This document shows positions 42,275 through 42,545 of a stretch of DNA of 42,545 nt, piece after piece. The stretch lies in contig JBKPNX010000031.1 of the NCBI GenBank assembly GCA_046732855.1, positions 1 through 42,545 on the forward strand, given 5' to 3'. Under the pieces are notes generated by a model, which worked only from the letters and a program-made list of their open reading frames with translations, was not told the origin of the DNA and did no database searches. Made by a program: the position numbers and the translations under genes. This DNA comes from JBKPNX01 sp046732855. Its GTDB lineage: Bacteria; Pseudomonadota; Alphaproteobacteria; Geminicoccales; Geminicoccaceae. Position 1 is the first letter of the stretch, and each line of letters begins with the position of its first letter.

Positions 42275-42545
42275 ATGGCCACTGCGGAGATGGTGTGGGT
42301 CGAGGGCGGCACGTTCCGGATGGGGTCCGACCGGCACTACCCGGAGGAAGCCCCGCCGCATAGCGTCCGGGTCGATGGCTTCTGGATCGACCGGACGCCG
42401 ATCACCAACCGTCAGTTCCGCGCGTTCATCAAGGCGACGGGCCACGTCACCGTCGCCGAGATCCCGCCCGACCCCACGAACTATCCGGGCGCGCTGCCGC
42501 ACATGCTGCGGGCGGGCTCGCTCGTCTTCACGCCGCCGAAGCACG
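42275..42545 (+). CDS. Formylglycine-generating enzyme-like protein (3' truncated)
   Basis: The window ends inside this gene, which starts at ATG 42275. The 90 visible residues match the N-terminal part of the SUMF1/formylglycine-generating enzyme family: M-V-W-V-E-G-G-T-F-R-M-G-S-D, then P-E-E-A-P-P-H-S-V-R-V-D-G-F-W-I-D-R-T-P-I-T-N-R-Q-F. In true family members the enzyme converts a Cys in sulfatases to formylglycine; many relatives have other roles, and the catalytic Cys pair lies beyond the window edge, so activity cannot be judged. Confidence 0.88.
   Translation, partial: MATAEMVWVEGGTFRMGSDRHYPEEAPPHSVRVDGFWIDRTPITNRQFRAFIKATGHVTVAEIPPDPTNYPGALPHMLRAGSLVFTPPKH

Overview
The window comes from the chromosome of a high-GC bacterium, most likely an alphaproteobacterium. 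Two conserved housekeeping blocks point there: rpsP-rimM-trmD-rplS-leuC on the + strand (381-4058) and infA-maf-rng-yacG on the - strand (13828-11374). The long Ala/Pro/Glu-rich tail on ribosomal protein S16 fits as well. The genus cannot be told from the sequence alone.

Layout. (1) 1-206: the 3' end of an Uma2-like gene. (2) 381-4058: ribosome/tRNA maturation operon plus leuC. (3) 4489-10501: mostly + strand genes of general metabolism and unknown function: a flavin monooxygenase-like protein, a DUF29 protein, a hotdog thioesterase, a Pcm-like methyltransferase, small unknowns and a glutaryl-CoA dehydrogenase. (4) 10498-11361: a scar with an AT-richer patch, a small Cys-rich reading frame and a 5'-truncated, frameshifted MFS transporter remnant. 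(5) 11374-13828: yacG, rng, maf and infA. (6) 13829-14826: no convincing gene, but three 69-70 bp tandem repeats. (7) 14827-41522: a large contractile injection system (CIS) locus of the extracellular, phage-tail-like type (eCIS; Afp/PVC/MAC relatives). (8) 41787-42545: a secreted Cys-rich-repeat protein and the start of a formylglycine-generating-enzyme-like protein.

The injection-system locus has two divergent arms. The - strand arm (30885 down to 14827) has 15 closely packed genes: DUF4255 terminator/cap, sheath, tube, two small assembly-type proteins, a DUF4157 protein with HELTH, a LysM tube-hub protein, a VgrG-like spike, a PAAR-like tip, a gp25 wedge, a large baseplate J-type protein, a gpI-type wedge carrying a beta-propeller-like insert, two tandem paralogous tail fibres ending in S74 chaperone domains, and two small unknown helical proteins. 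The + strand arm (31229-41522) has a two-module AAA+ ATPase followed 10 bp later by a 2687-residue DUF4157 protein built as a string of domains joined by Pro-rich linkers. There are no capsid, portal, terminase, integrase or lysis genes, and no TssJLM-type membrane complex, so this is neither a prophage nor a type VI system.

The likely working model is a tube and sheath on a spiked baseplate, with two alternative or mixed fibres for target recognition. The ATPase would act in assembly or loading, and the giant protein is the leading candidate for cargo (effector). No protein in the locus looks like an ordinary tape measure, which makes the role of the giant protein the most interesting open question here.
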